From NCBI GenBank assembly GCA_011947345.1, contig JAAVTG010000043.1:186001-250000 (forward strand): a DNA stretch of 64,000 nt. Reading direction: 5' to 3'. Positions within the stretch are counted from its first letter, which is position 1. Each line of letters begins with the position of its first letter. Positions 19,522-30,597 of the stretch are shown one piece after another. The DNA comes from Phytophthora quininea. Lineage: Eukaryota > Oomycota > Peronosporomycetes > Peronosporales > Peronosporaceae. A program made the position numbers and the translations under genes. The notes under the pieces were generated by a model. That model saw only the letters and a list, made by a program, of their open reading frames with translations. It was not told the origin of the DNA and did not search any database.

Positions 19522-21963
19522 TCATTCGTCCTTGACGCGGTCAAACACGACGATCATCTCGCAGTGAGGCGTGTGCGGGAACATGTCGACAGGGACGCCG
19601 TGGACAGGCTCGAAGGCTTTGCCCTGGAGAGACTTGGTGCTCGGGCCGCAGAGTGTCACGGCGTCTCGGATCAGCGAGTTGGTTGGGTTGCAAGACACGT
19701 ACACGATGCGCTGCACAGGAGGACACGCCCGAAGAGCTCGCAGAACTTGGTGGTGAAGACCAGCACGCGGTGGGTCCACGATAGCCACAACACGGTTGAG
19801 GTGCTGCTCGTTCTCGGCACGTTTCTTCTGCAAGAGGTCCTTCATCACGTCCTCGGCCTTCGAGTTGACAAAGGTGACATTGTCGATGTTGTTGAGGGTG
19901 GCGTTCACCTCAGCGTCATCGGTTGCAGGCTTGCAGATCTCAATGCCGACGACCTTACCGACACCTTTCGACGCACAGATACCGATGGTGCCTGTACCGC
20001 AGCAAACGTCGTAGAGAAGTGTGTTCTTGTCTGCGTTAGCGTGGTGCTTAACCAAGGAATACAATTCCTCGGCGCCATGGGTGTTGACCTGGAAGAACGC
20101 ATTCGGAGACACTGAAAAGCGCATACCAAGCAGATGCTCTTCAAGCTTGGTCTCTCCGTAGACGTGGGTGACTGGGTCGTTGTCTGACGGGGCTGAAAGG
20201 CCTTCGTACTCTTGGATGTAGATCGAAGTGGCCTGGAAGGAGTTGTTGGAGTCTGTTAGACGCTTTACAACTAGTTCTTTCAATGCATCGCGCTCCTCCT
20301 GGGTCTTGCCAGCAGGATTCACTTGCACCATGACCATCAAGCCACTAGCATTCACACTTTGGCGCACTGTTAGCAGACGCCACACACCTTGCTTGGCGGT
20401 AACGCTGTACGCGGGGATGTTGGACGTCTCCAAGATGTTCTGCATGACAGCGCACACAGCCTTCATCTCCTTGGACACGTTCACACAGTCATCAGGTCTG
20501 CTGACAACCACAGATCCTTCACGGAACAGACCCAGGCGAAAGCCAACGCATGGCTTGTCGTCCTTGTCATAGCCAAAGCTGAACTCGCATTTGTTACGGT
20601 AGCCTTCCGTCACAGGGGACGCGTGGATGGAGTCCATGGGGCAGCACAAGCCCTTGTGGCTCGCAAAGCCCGTGAACTTCGCATCCTTCACCTCCTCCGT
20701 CAACGGCACAGACGCCTTCACCGTACCCTCTTGATCCACGAATTCAAGTGCCTCGGGGTAAGCAAGATAAAGAGCGTGTTGTGCGACGTGATTCCAAGTG
20801 CCCCAGGCATCGTCACTGTAAAGGGCTCGAACGTCATGGACTCCAAGACGGTTGCATCTAGCTTAGCGCGCCACCAGGGCACTTCGCCATTCAGAATATG
20901 CGCGTACAGATAGCCGTTGTGCAGTCCGATGGTCTTGGCGCTAGGCACTTCACCCAACTGCTTCCACTCGCCCGAAGCGAAGCGACCCGTGCCTTCCTGC
21001 TTGTAGATCTTGCCTTCACTCGTACAGCACAGCAATGTACCTCTCAGCGAGGCCAGGGACGTGATTTGCGTTCCTTCCGGTCCGCTACAAATCTTCTCCC
21101 AAGCGTAGCCCTCGTCCACCTTCGAGTTGGGCTTCAGCGCGTAGATGACGCTGTCCGTCTTGACCCCTACCAGGTCGCTGCCGAACGACACGATCGCCAC
21201 TACATCCTTAGCGCTTGCCACTTTCGTCCACTTCGTACCATCTTCCGCCTCGTGGGGACGTGAATACAGAACATTATTAGACACAACAAAGAGCGAGCCG
21301 TGACTCCCCAGCCACTTGGGGATCTTCAGCGCGTATTGCGGCTTGTTCTCGTCTACGTAAGCCTCCGCTGGCTTCTGTTCCTGCTCCTTCTCGAGCTTCC
21401 GCTTCTTCTTGGCGACGTTGCGTTGGTCTTGCGCCACTCGCTTCTCCTTTTGCCAAACTCTTTTCTGGTCTGGCGTACAATCTTAACTAGCACCTTCTTC
21501 ATCTCTGCTTCTTTACGTTCCAATTGCTCTTCGTATGGGACATTGGCCCAGGAGTCACGACGTCTCTCACGTCTCTCTTCGAGACATCTTCTTGTTCTGG
21601 GACTTCTTCTCCGTCCTGTTCCTGTTTTGTTTCTTCTTGCGCATGGGTTTCATGCTCTTTTGGGCAGCGCTTCCTTCACTTCGAGCGTTTCGTCGCCCCA
21701 CTTGATGGTCAGTAGTTTAGGCAACATCTCTGCCCGCTCCTCCGTCGAGTGGAAGTGGATGAAGCCGAAGCTCAGCTGACGAGACTTTTGCACCTTGACA
21801 AAGTTGATGTTCTGGGCACGCAGCAGCTCACTGAGCGCCTTGGAGTCCTTCCACTTGCCATAATTCATGACGATCAACTTGATGTCGTCCTGCGATGCGG
21901 CGTCATGGCGCTCGGGGTAGCAGCAGCCTCCTCCTGCTTGACGGTCTCCTGCTTCACCTCCAT
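19522..21963 (-). CDS. TRM2/TRMT2A-type tRNA (uracil-5-)-methyltransferase with propeller-like insert
   Basis: Start ATG at 21963. An RRM-like N-terminal domain (LIVMNYGKWKDSKALSELL, then QLSFGFIHFHSTEER) is followed by the family linker (VPYEEQLERKEAEMKKVLV). A segment of about 230 residues (21437-20740) follows, with repeated blades each containing Trp, resembling tectonin/beta-propeller units. The catalytic part (20739-19522) has ITEGYRNKCEF-like entry, DVCCGTGTIG (SAM motif), AIVDPPRAGLHHQVL and the catalytic Cys in IVYVSCNP. The enzyme forms m5U54 in tRNA. Frame changes occur near 21900, 21660, 21450 and 20730. Animal and plant relatives lack the insert as far as I recall. Confidence 0.75.
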
Positions 21964-22232
21964 CGTGAATTTCGTTCTGGCCAATGATTTTGAAAATGGC
22001 TACATTGATTGTTTGACCCCTAATAAAGGGTTTTAACAGTTGAAGTGAATTCTTGCATTGGAAACTGCAGGGAGACAACGACAACATTGGTTTCTCCTTC
22101 GATTCCTCGGCCGAAGTGAGATCGTCGACACCACCCAATTGCAGGTTCAATTTTGGCCAGGGTAGCAAGCCGGACAGCACGTGGTTAGGATCGATTCAGG
22201 TCTCGCCTTGAGGCGGAAGTAGGGCACGATTT

Positions 22233-22882
22233 TTAGTGTTTTACCAGACGAAGTCCGGCAAAGCAACCGGCAGCGAGTCGGCGCTTCTGGGGTGCCACAT
22301 ACTCACACGCGTTGATGATTCTGTCGCAGCGGGCTTTGACAGACTTCAACTCGTCTGCAGAATCCACGGTGGAAGCAGCGGGCGACAGTTGGCTTGAGAC
22401 GCGTCGACTCTCCATCAAAGGGCGTCGGGGTTCAGTATCGGCGACGGGATTGCCGTTGGCGACTTCAGGTCGGGTCGGTAGCGCTGTGGCAATGGCGGCC
22501 TCGATTGCAGACACCCACTTGGCTCGGGTGATGTCGTTCAATGCGCGCAGGACGACGCGGCGGCCTCTTGCTCCGTATTGCAGTCGGATGACGTGTTTGG
22601 CCATGTCTTTGGCAGAGCACGGTAGGAGCTTCGCGCTGGCGTCGAGCACCACGGTGAACGCTTTGCCGGCGGAGTGTGGGCGTTGAAGGATGAGCTGGAA
22701 CGCTGCTCCTGGGTTGGGCCGCTCGACTCCAGCACGCTGCGGCACCGGGATTCGCATGAGGAAGGCCGTGCAGACCAGCCTACCATAGCAGCAAGAGGTG
22801 AGCAAGGGGATTGTTGTGTTGCAGGCAGTCCAACTCACCACAGCAGACCGCAGGATTGAATCTCAAGTGGACCGCGCTTCAT
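22233..22882 (-). CDS. Small PH-like protein, left-arm copy
   Basis: Two exons. Exon 1 (22882-22839) starts MKRGPLEIQSCGLLW; a 59-bp intron (GTGAGT...GGTAG) joins at LWLVCTAFLMRIP in exon 2 (22779-22233). The first 110 residues look like a pleckstrin-homology fold: an N-terminal GPLEIQS strand, central AFTVVLDASAKLLPC, and the C-terminal helix signature NDITRAKWVSAIEAAIA with its invariant Trp. The rest is a Ser-rich linker and a Cys/Arg-containing end. PH domains usually bind phosphoinositides or proteins; the ligand here is unknown. The other palindrome arm has an intact copy. Confidence 0.6.
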
Positions 22883-23433
22883 CGTGAGACAGAAGTTGGT
22901 CGGAAGAAGGTTGTTGTCGTGGTGGTGGTTGAAGAATTGCTTTGTTTGGTGTCGAAGTTTTCTCGACGAAGCAAAGGGTAGAATGGCAATGCGCCGAGCC
23001 CAGCGACCGCGGTGACAGCAACAGACCCGTTGGATTTCAGCCTTAGGTTGACAATGCGAGCCGGACGACGGATCCGGCACTCGTCCGGCTGGCCTACAGC
23101 GCTTTGGTATGGGTCACCGCGGCCAGAAGTTTTGATATGAACTGCCACCTCCTTCAGCCACAACGTTGTGGTGCACAACGGACATGATCCGTGATTGGTT
23201 AGGAAGTTGAAGTTGAGCGCGAAGACAGGTCCAAACATTATGTGCGTCGGCGCTTTCGACACGATGGAGTGCTTTTCGTGGGCATATTTTCTAGGAAAGT
23301 CGATCGTTTTCAAATGAAGAGGAGAAACTGGCGGCTTGACTTCTTTCCCATTAATACAGACGACTGAGTAGAAGGTGGCAAAGAAATACACGATGGAAGC
23401 TCGACCGGAGTTGAATGCTTTGTTGCACAACAT
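22883..23433 (-). other. Upstream region of PH-like gene with a long open frame of doubtful reality
   Basis: A 184-codon frame runs up to the PH-like start codon and is preserved in the other arm (30047-30601). It has no recognisable domain and ends in a Thr run from CCA/ACC repeats. I treat the stretch as promoter/5' UTR with uncertain coding value. Confidence 0.3.
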
Positions 23434-23452
23434 GAAATGCTTTTGGAAATTT

Positions 23453-23835
23453 TTAGCTCATACGATCGCGGTGCCGTTGCCGACCTGCACGGCCTGCGAG
23501 CACTTGCACACGGGGAAGAGCGCGGCCAGCCAGGTAGTACGCGGCCTCGGACAGTGTGTTGCCGAAGCCGATGCAGCCGAAGCAGATAAGCTCGAGAATG
23601 GCGCCCGTCTTCTGGTTGGAGAAGTCGATGGCGCTGAAGATCATGATGAGCACGGCCATGACGATGAAAATGCCGTAGCCCACACGCACGCGGAACTGGT
23701 GCGTGGGCTTTTGCCCAGGACGAAGACCATCTGCAGGCCCTGGCCCAACACCATGGCCCATGACGTGCAGAGCGTCGTGAGGAAGGAAAAGTCGAACCCC
23801 GAGTCGTCGAACGGGCACCGTGTAGAATTCCCCAC
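23453..23835 (-). pseudogene. Equilibrative nucleoside transporter (ENT) fragment, left-arm copy
   Basis: Segments in several frames encode transmembrane helices and ENT-like sequence: FSFLTTLCTSWAMVLGQGLQ, YGIFIVMAVLIMIFSAIDFS, ICFGCIGFGNTLSEAAYYLA and, in another frame, QAVQVGNGTA (ENT proteins have TQAxxxGxGxAG here). The reading frame breaks after MVFVLGK; in the right arm the same place stays open. The gene stops abruptly after GNGTA, so roughly the second half of an ENT is missing. ENTs move nucleosides across membranes. Both copies are remnants. Confidence 0.5.
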
Positions 23836-23859
23836 CGCGAGTCCGACAGCGAGATCGAC

Positions 23860-24113
23860 GCTCGCACGACCAAGTTCCTCGAGGTGCTGTTCCGCAACGT
23901 GTCGGTCGCAGCGTGGGCGTCGTCTCCAACAGCCTGTTCAGTGCAGCGCTGCTCCACGTGATCGGCCACCGACAGTATAACTTGAGCACGGCCGAGTTCC
24001 TCCCGCTTGTCGTCGAAGCCACCGTCCAGACCGCCGTTGGCCCGGAGGGAGAGCGCGCTTGCGAGGGGCCTGGCCAAGACAACGAACTGGTAATGGATTG
24101 CGCTTTTGTGTAG
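23860..24113 (+). pseudogene. Unrecognised gene fragment, left-arm copy
   Basis: A coding-like stretch opposite the ENT remnant: SEIDARTTKFLEVLFRNVSV, then (one frame change) SLFSAALLHVIGHRQYNLST and FLPLVVEATVQTAVGPEGE, ending at a stop near 24113. It looks like the C-terminal end of a soluble helical protein. No family is recognised. It is duplicated on the minus strand at about 29366-29620. Confidence 0.3.
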
Positions 24114-24119
24114 TATCAC

Positions 24120-24548
24120 TGATTGTTTGCTGCACATTGCAAGTCAAGACCGTTTTATCCCTTTGAGTCTTCCTTCTAGCACACCATGGATCTCGGCACG
24201 AACTCCCTTTCCCAAACTCGTTTAGGATCCATGCAGCAGTGGCTGGCACGTCTTCAGCGCCTTCTAGCGCCGCAATGTACTCATCGCCAGTTTTCCCGTA
24301 TTACGGCGCGCCAAGTTGTCAGTCCCACCGTGGCTTCATCGACGATAGCGGCGGCGGAGCTTGGCGAAACTGGCAAAATGAGAGCGCTCTGTTAGGACGA
24401 GGGACTAGAACGAAATTCGTACTTTCCTCCTTTACAAGAACAACTGACAAGCATGAGTTTGACTCATGTTTGTCCGTTGTTCTGAGTGTCAGGATCGTGT
24501 CTATTCATCCGCTTGCTTGTTATATTCGAGCTCTTTAACGCGCCCCAT
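24120..24548. other. Intergenic, left arm
   Basis: No convincing gene. AT-rich stretches flank a near-perfect inverted tract around 24440-24490 (ACAACTGACAAGCATGAGTTTGACTCATGTTTGTC...), which includes TGAGTTTGACTCA. Confidence 0.4.
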
Positions 24549-25700
24549 CTACTGCGTGTTTGTCTCGCCGTTCGTTGGCTGGTAGCGCTGGAACGTGTGG
24601 TAACCCTCGTCGCCCTTGGCGGCGTCCCAGAAGAACGCTGCGTCAAGCACGGGATTCAACGGCCAGTCGTGCTGGAAGCGCTCGGCCAGGTCCGGGCTGG
24701 ATAGGTACGGGCGCACGAAACTCACGAGGTCGGCGGCGCCGCTACCCACGACGCCCTCGGCCGTGTCGCGTGTGTAGCTGTTATTGGCCATGACAGGGCC
24801 CTTGAAGGCTGTTTTGGCGTTGAACACCGTGAGTGCGCGCATGTTGGCATATCAACCAAAACCGAAGCCGTCCAACACGGACAGGTAGGCCAGGCCGTGC
24901 TCGGACAGGCACCCGAACGTGTATGTGAACATTTCCGTCTCCGTCTCCGTGTTGTCGTCGCTGCCCATGCCACCGAAGACGCCGTTGGGTGACAGCCGCA
25001 CGCCGATGCGGCCCGCTGGAAAGACGGTCTTGAGCGTCTCGACGATCTCGTGCAGGAAGCGATAGCGGTTCTCGAACGAGCCGCCGTATCGGTCGGTGCG
25101 CTGGCTGGTACACGACTGCAGGAACTGGCCCACGAGGTAGCCGTTGCAGCCCATGATCTCGACGCCGTCGAAGCCCGCGCGCTTGGCACGGACGGCGCTC
25201 TGGCGGTACTGGTCGACGACGCTGAGAATCTCATCGATCTCGAGAGCGCGGGCCTTCTCGAAACTCGTGTGCCCGCCCGTGGCGTCGCGCGTGACACCGC
25301 CGGTCAGTTGCGTGGATGATGCCGACACGACCTGGCCGTCGGGCTGGAAGGACGGATGCGACTGGCGACCCGTGTGCCAGAGCTGCAGGAAGATCTTGGA
25401 GTCCTTGGCGTGCACGCGATCGACGAGCTGCTTCCACGCCGCCTCCTGCTCGTCCGTGTAGAGCGCCGGCGCGCCGTACCAACCAAAGCCCTGCTGTGAT
25501 ATGGCAGTGCTCTCCGTGATAAGAAATCCGGCGCCGGTGCGCTGTTCGTAGTAGACCATGTTGCGCTCTAGCGGCACGTGCGTGTCCGGACCGGAGCGCG
25601 CTCTGGTCGTGGGGCCGTACACGATGCGGTTCTTGAGTTCGAGGTCGCCGCCGAGCGTGACGGGCGTGAAGAGCTTGTAGTTGGCCATGGTCGAGGACAT
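24549..25700 (-). pseudogene. Old yellow enzyme (NAD(P)H:flavin oxidoreductase), left-arm copy
   Basis: It starts MSSTMANYKLFTPVTLGG. The FMN-binding TIM barrel is clear: LKNRIVYGPTTRAR, ESTAISQQGFGWYGAPALYT, IFLQLWHTGRQSHPSFQPDG, FDGVEIMGCNGYLVGQFL, DRYGGSFENRYRFLHEIVET and IGVRLSPNGVFGGMG. An in-frame TGA follows SVLDGFGFG (near 24852), and the barrel end continues in the same frame (FKGPVMANNSYTRDTAEGVV) to 24549. The usual catalytic pair HxxN (or HxxH) reads MxxN here, so the first His is replaced by Met. OYEs reduce activated alkenes, including oxylipin-like compounds. The same stop occurs in the right arm. Confidence 0.85.
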
Positions 25701-25939
25701 GGGGAGGTTATTAGTTGGTGTCTGCTGGTGATGGCAAATTGAGAAGTGAGATCGAGTGTTGAGACCGATGAATGGGGTCAGCTCAGTTAATCGTCGAGGG
25801 TAGACTCGATGAGACCGCCATCGCCGAGTTGAACTCAGTGAGTTGTCCGGCGGGCTGAGTAGAGAATTGCGTTATCGTTAGTCGTCGACCACGGAGATTA
25901 CTGTAACGTCGACGACCCGCTGTTTGCTGTGAGACCAAC

Positions 25940-26322
25940 ATGTTTACAGACTTCGTCGGCAAACTAATTCAACAGACCCAGTGGTGGCTGTGCTTGCCCA
26001 TTGCGAAATCTTCTCTCCACCTACAAAGTCTCCGAAGCTTCAGTGGACAAAACCATCCAGCCATGGTCCCGCAGCTCAAGCTTACGTACTGGACGCACGC
26101 CATCCGCGCAGAGCTCCCGTGTTGTACGGCAACGTACCTTTCGAGTTCGACCAGCTCAGTCAGGAGCAGTGGATTGCGTTCAAGCAGAAAACACCGCTGG
26201 GCAAGATCCCGACGCTAGAGGTGGACGGCGTCATCTACAGTCAGAGCGTGGGCTGTGCCAGACGATGTGGCCCCCGAGGAACCGTCAGTGCTTTGAAATC
26301 CGCCGTCTCAAGCGCTTCGTGA
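25940..26322 (+). pseudogene. Glutathione S-transferase N-terminal fragment, left-arm copy
   Basis: From ATG 26063: MVPQLKLTYWTHAIRAE, a GST first strand and helix, then (after one frame change) VLYGNVPFEFDQLSQEQWIA, TPLGKIPTLEVDGVIYSQS. This is the thioredoxin-fold G-site, with PTLEVDG the cis-Pro and gamma-Glu contact and S at the end. Expected sequence after the first helix (PVRLAL) is missing, and the protein ends after about 75 residues instead of about 200. The neighbouring OYE is divergently oriented. It is a detoxification-type remnant. Confidence 0.6.
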
Positions 26323-26550
26323 GCCTCGTTCGTCATTTGTTCCCATCGGATTAAGTCCTGGAACGCACCGGTCTCGATAGATGGCGCAACGACATGGCTC
26401 CTTGTCTTCTGGTTCTTTTCGATCGCCAACTTCGAAGTGTTGCCTTCCAGATGGGACTTCTCGACAGGTTTCTCGATGCCTGCGCCGGATGAAATGGCGA
26501 GTACTGACGGCGTCTCGACTCGGGTCCCAAAGATCCCGTGTCTTGTTCAA
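26241..26550 (-). pseudogene. Unrecognised fragment next to palindrome 1 centre, left copy
   Basis: Minus-strand frames encode KSHLEGNTSKLAIEKNQKT, APSIETGAFQDLIRWEQMTN and EAHEALETADFKAL, split by a frame change. It looks like a helical protein piece. It is repeated on the plus strand at 26931-27240. No family is recognised. Confidence 0.3.
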
Positions 26551-26639
26551 TGCGCCGTTCGGGATGAACGACTTGCGTTCAAACCTAAGGCCGACGCTCG
26601 GGGTTGATGGCGCCGTCTACAATCGGAACATGATCACAC

Positions 26640-26841
26640 GGGCTGCATACGCCTACAGGAGAGATTCTCGGACACGCTTTTCCCAATCTGTACGCTATAT
26701 ATTTACACCACACGAGAAGACGGACACGTTCCTCAAAGCCACGCTATCATACACTCTTATGGCGCTCGTGTGGGACGAGATTCCAACGACATTTACGCTT
26801 TCTTTTACCGTACAGGGCATGGGGGCAATAAGATCAGTAGA
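26640..26841. other. Spacer of palindrome 1
   Basis: About 202 bp present once, between the two arms. It contains TATATATTTACACC and no recognisable gene. Its presence argues against a simple fold-back read with no loop. Confidence 0.8.
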
Positions 26842-26930
26842 GTGTGGTCATGTTCCGATTGTAGACGGTACCATCAACCCCGAGCGTCGGCCTTAGGTTT
26901 GAACGCAAGTCGTTCATCCCGAACGGCGCA

Positions 26931-27240
26931 TTGAACAAGACACGGGAGCTTTGGGACCCGAGTCGAGACGCCGTCAGTACTCGCCATTTCATCCGGCGCA
27001 GGCATCGAGAAACCTGTCGAGAAGTCCCATCTGGAAGGCAACACTTCGAAGTTGGCGATCGAAAAGAACCAGAAGACAAGGAGCCATGTCGTTGCGCCAT
27101 CTATCGAGACCGGTGCGTTCCAGGACTTAATCCGATGGGAACAAATGACGAACGAGGCTCACGAAGCGCTTGAGACGGCGGATTTCAAAGCACTGACGGT
27201 TCCTCGGGGGCCACATCGTCTGGCACAGCCCACGCTCTGA
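26931..27240 (+). pseudogene. Unrecognised fragment next to palindrome 1 centre, right copy
   Basis: Mirror of 26241-26550, with the same frame change between the two halves. No family is recognised. Confidence 0.3.
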
Positions 27241-27541
27241 CTGTAGATGACGCCGTCCACCTCTAGCGTCGGGATCTTGCCCAGCGGTGTTTTCTGCTTG
27301 AACGCAATCCACTGCTCCTGACTGAGCTGGTCGAACTCGAAAGGTACGTTGCCGTACAACACGGGAGCTCTGCGCGGATGGCGTGCGTCCAGTACGTAAG
27401 CTTGAGCTGCGGGACCATGGCTGGATGGTTTTGTCCACTGAAGCTTCGGAGACTTTGTAGGTGGAGAGAAGATTTCGCAATGGGCAAGCACAGCCACCAC
27501 TGGGTCTGTTGAATTAGTTTGCCGACGAAGTCTGTAAACAT
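27159..27541 (-). pseudogene. Glutathione S-transferase N-terminal fragment, right-arm copy
   Basis: Mirror of the left-arm copy, with the same missing helix segment and the same early end after YSQS. The damage therefore predates the inverted duplication, or has been copied by gene conversion. Confidence 0.6.
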
Positions 27542-27780
27542 GTTGGTCTCACAGCAAACAGCGGGTCGTCGACGTTACAGTAATCTCCGTGGTCGACGAC
27601 TAACGATAACGCAATTCTCTACTCAGCCCGCCGGACAACTCACTGAGTTCAACTCGGCGATGGCGGTCTCATCGAGTCTACCCTCGACGATTAACTGAGC
27701 TGACCCCATTCATCGGTCTCAACACTCGATCTCACTTCTCAATTTGCCATCACCAGCAGACACCAACTAATAACCTCCCC

Positions 27781-28930
27781 ATGTCCTCGACCATGGCCAA
27801 CTACAAGCTCTTCACGCCCGTCACGCTCGGCGGCGACCTCGAACTCAAGAACCGCATCGTGTACGGCCCCACGACCAGAGCGCGCTCCGGTCCGGACACG
27901 CACGTGCCGCTAGAGCGCAACATGGTCTACTACGAACAGCGCACCGGCGCCGGATTTCTTATCACGGAGAGCACTGCCATATCACAGCAGGGCTTTGGCT
28001 GGTACGGCGCGCCGGCGCTCTACACGGACGAGCAGGAGGCGGCGTGGAAGCAGCTCGTCGATCGCGTGCACGCCAAGGACTCCAAGATCTTCCTGCAGCT
28101 CTGGCACACGGGTCGCCAGTCGCATCCGTCCTTCCAGCCCGACGGCCAGGTCGTGTCGGCATCATCCACGCAACTGACCGGCGGTGTCACGCGCGACGCC
28201 ACGGGCGGGCACACGAGTTTCGAGAAGGCCCGCGCTCTCGAGATCGATGAGATTCTCAGCGTCGTCGACCAGTACCGCCAGAGCGCCGTCCGTGCCAAGC
28301 GCGCGGGCTTCGACGGCGTCGAGATCATGGGCTGCAACGGCTACCTCGTGGGCCAGTTCCTGCAGTCGTGTACCAGCCAGCGCACCGACCGATACGGCGG
28401 CTCGTTCGAGAACCGCTATCGCTTCCTGCACGAGATCGTCGAGACGCTCAAGACCGTCTTTCCAGCGGGCCGCATCGGCGTGCGGCTGTCACCCAACGGC
28501 GTCTTCGGTGGCATGGGCAGCGACGACAACACGGAGACGGAGACGGAAATGTTCACATACGTTCGGGTGCCTGTCCGAGCACGGCCTGGCCTACCTGTCC
28601 GTGTTGGACGGCTTCGGTTTTGGTTGATATGCCAACATGCGCGCACTCACGGTGTTCAACGCCAAAACAGCCTTCAAGGGCCCTGTCATGGCCAATAACA
28701 GCTACACACGCGACACGGCCGAGGGCGTCGTGGGTAGCGGCGCCGCCGACCTCGTGAGTTTCGTGCGCCCGTACCTATCCAGCCCGGACCTGGCCGAGCG
28801 CTTCCAGCACGACTGGCCGTTGAATCCCGTGCTTGACGCAGCGTTCTTCTGGGACGCCGCCAAGGGCGACGAGGGTTACCACACGTTCCAGCGCTACCAG
28901 CCAACGAACGGCGAGACAAACACGCAGTAG
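27781..28930 (+). pseudogene. Old yellow enzyme, right-arm copy
   Basis: Same protein as the left arm up to about residue 258. A private 2-bp deletion near 28560 (ACATACGTTCGGG against ACATACACGTTCGGG) then shifts the frame. The shared in-frame TGA (28624-28626) is also present. The C-terminal part (FKGPVMANNSYTRD onward) is intact to 28930. Catalytic HxxN is MxxN, as in the left copy. Confidence 0.85.
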
Positions 28931-29365
28931 ATGGGGCGCGTTAAAGAGCTCGAATATAACAAGCAAGCGGATGAATAGACACGATCCTGACACTCAGAAC
29001 AACGGACAAACATGAGTCAAACTCATGCTTGTCAGTTGTTCTTGTAAAGGAGGAAAGTACGAATTTCGTTCTAGTCCCTCGTCCTAACAGAGCGCTCTCA
29101 TTTTGCCAGTTTCGCCAAGCTCCGCCGCCGCTATCGTCGATGAAGCCACGGTGGGACTGACAACTTGGCGCGCCGTAATACGGGAAAACTGGCGATGAGT
29201 ACATTGCGGCGCTAGAAGGCGCTGAAGACGTGCCAGCCACTGCTGCATGGATCCTAAACGAGTTTGGGAAAGGGAGTTCGTGCCGAGATCCATGGTGTGC
29301 TAGAAGGAAGACTCAAAGGGATAAAACGGTCTTGACTTGCAATGTGCAGCAAACAATCAGTGATA

Positions 29366-29620
29366 CTACACAAAAGCGCAATCCATTACCAGTTCGTTGT
29401 CTTGGCCAGGCCCCTCGCAAGCGCGCTCTCCCTCCGGGCCAACGGCGGTCTGGACGGTGGCTTCGACGACAAGCGGGAGGAACTCGGCCGTGCTCAAGTT
29501 ATACTGTCGGTGGCCGATCACGTGGAGCAGCGCTGCACTGAACAGGCTGTTGGAGACGACGCCCACGCTGCGACCGACACGTTGCGGAACAGCACCTCGA
29601 GGAACTTGGTCGTGCGAGCG
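29366..29620 (-). pseudogene. Unrecognised gene fragment, right-arm copy
   Basis: Mirror of 23860-24113 with the same ending (DNELVMDCAFV). No family is recognised. Confidence 0.3.
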
Positions 29621-29643
29621 TCGATCTCGCTGTCGGACTCGCG

Positions 29644-30027
29644 GTGGGGAATTCTACACGGTGCCCGTTCGACGACTCGGGGTTCGACTTTTCCTTCCTC
29701 ACGACGCTCTGCACGTCATGGGCCATGGTGTTGGGCCAGGGCCTGCAGATGGTCTTCGTCCTGGACAAAAAGCCCACGCACCAGTTCCGCGTGCGTGTGG
29801 GCTACGGCATTTTCATCGTCATGGCCGTGCTCATCATGATCTTCAGCGCCATCGACTTCTCCAACCAGAAGACGGGCGCCATTCTCGTGCTTATCTGCTT
29901 CGGCTGCATCGGCTTCGGCAACACACTGTCCGAGGCCGCGTACTACCTGGCTGGCCGCGCTCTTCCCCGTGTGCAAGTGCTCGCAGGCCGTGCAGGTCGG
30001 CAACGGCACCGCGATCGTATGAGCTAA
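29644..30027 (+). pseudogene. ENT nucleoside transporter fragment, right-arm copy
   Basis: Open across three predicted membrane helices (FDFSFLTTLCTSWAMVLGQG, GIFIVMAVLIMIFSAIDF, LVLICFGCIGFGNTLSEAA). The frame is continuous through VFVLDKKPTHQFRVRVGYG, where the left copy has lost a base. A later frame change hides the ENT-like QAVQVGNGTA, after which the gene ends. It remains truncated relative to a full ENT. Confidence 0.5.
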
Positions 30028-30597
30028 AAATTTCCAAAAGCATTTCATGTTGTGCAACAAAGCATTCAACTCCGGTCGAGCTTCCATCGTGTATTTCTTT
30101 GCCACCTTCTACTCAGTCGTCTGTATTAATGGGAAAGAAGTCAAGCCGCCAGTTTCTCCTCTTCATTTGAAAACGATCGACTTTCCTAGAAAATATGCCC
30201 ACGAAAAGCACTCCATCGTGTCGAAAGCGCCGACGCACATAATGTTTGGACCTGTCTTCGCGCTCAACTTCAACTTCCTAACCAATCACGGATCATGTCC
30301 GTTGTGCACCACAACGTTGTGGCTGAAGGAGGTGGCAGTTCATATCAAAACTTCTGGCCGCGGTGACCCATACCAAAGCGCTGTAGGCCAGCCGGACGAG
30401 TGCCGGATCCGTCGTCCGGCTCGCATTGTCAACCTAAGGCTGAAATCCAACGGGTCTGTTGCTGTCACCGCGGTCGCTGGGCTCGGCGCATTGCCATTCT
30501 ACCCTTTGCTTCGTCGAGAAAACTTCGACACCAAACAAAGCAATTCTTCAACCACCACCACGACAACAACCTTCTTCCGACCAACTTCTGTCTCACG

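Larger units (their letters stand above)
22155..26639 (+). repeat. Palindrome 1, left arm
   Basis: About 4.48 kb, repeated in inverted orientation at 26842-31326. Paired coordinates sum to 53480-53481 along the arm, so almost no net indel has accumulated. The outer end runs into the 5' flank of the tRNA methyltransferase gene; the inner end stops at AACATGAYCACAC. Arms differ by scattered substitutions and a few 1-2 bp indels. Confidence 0.92.
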
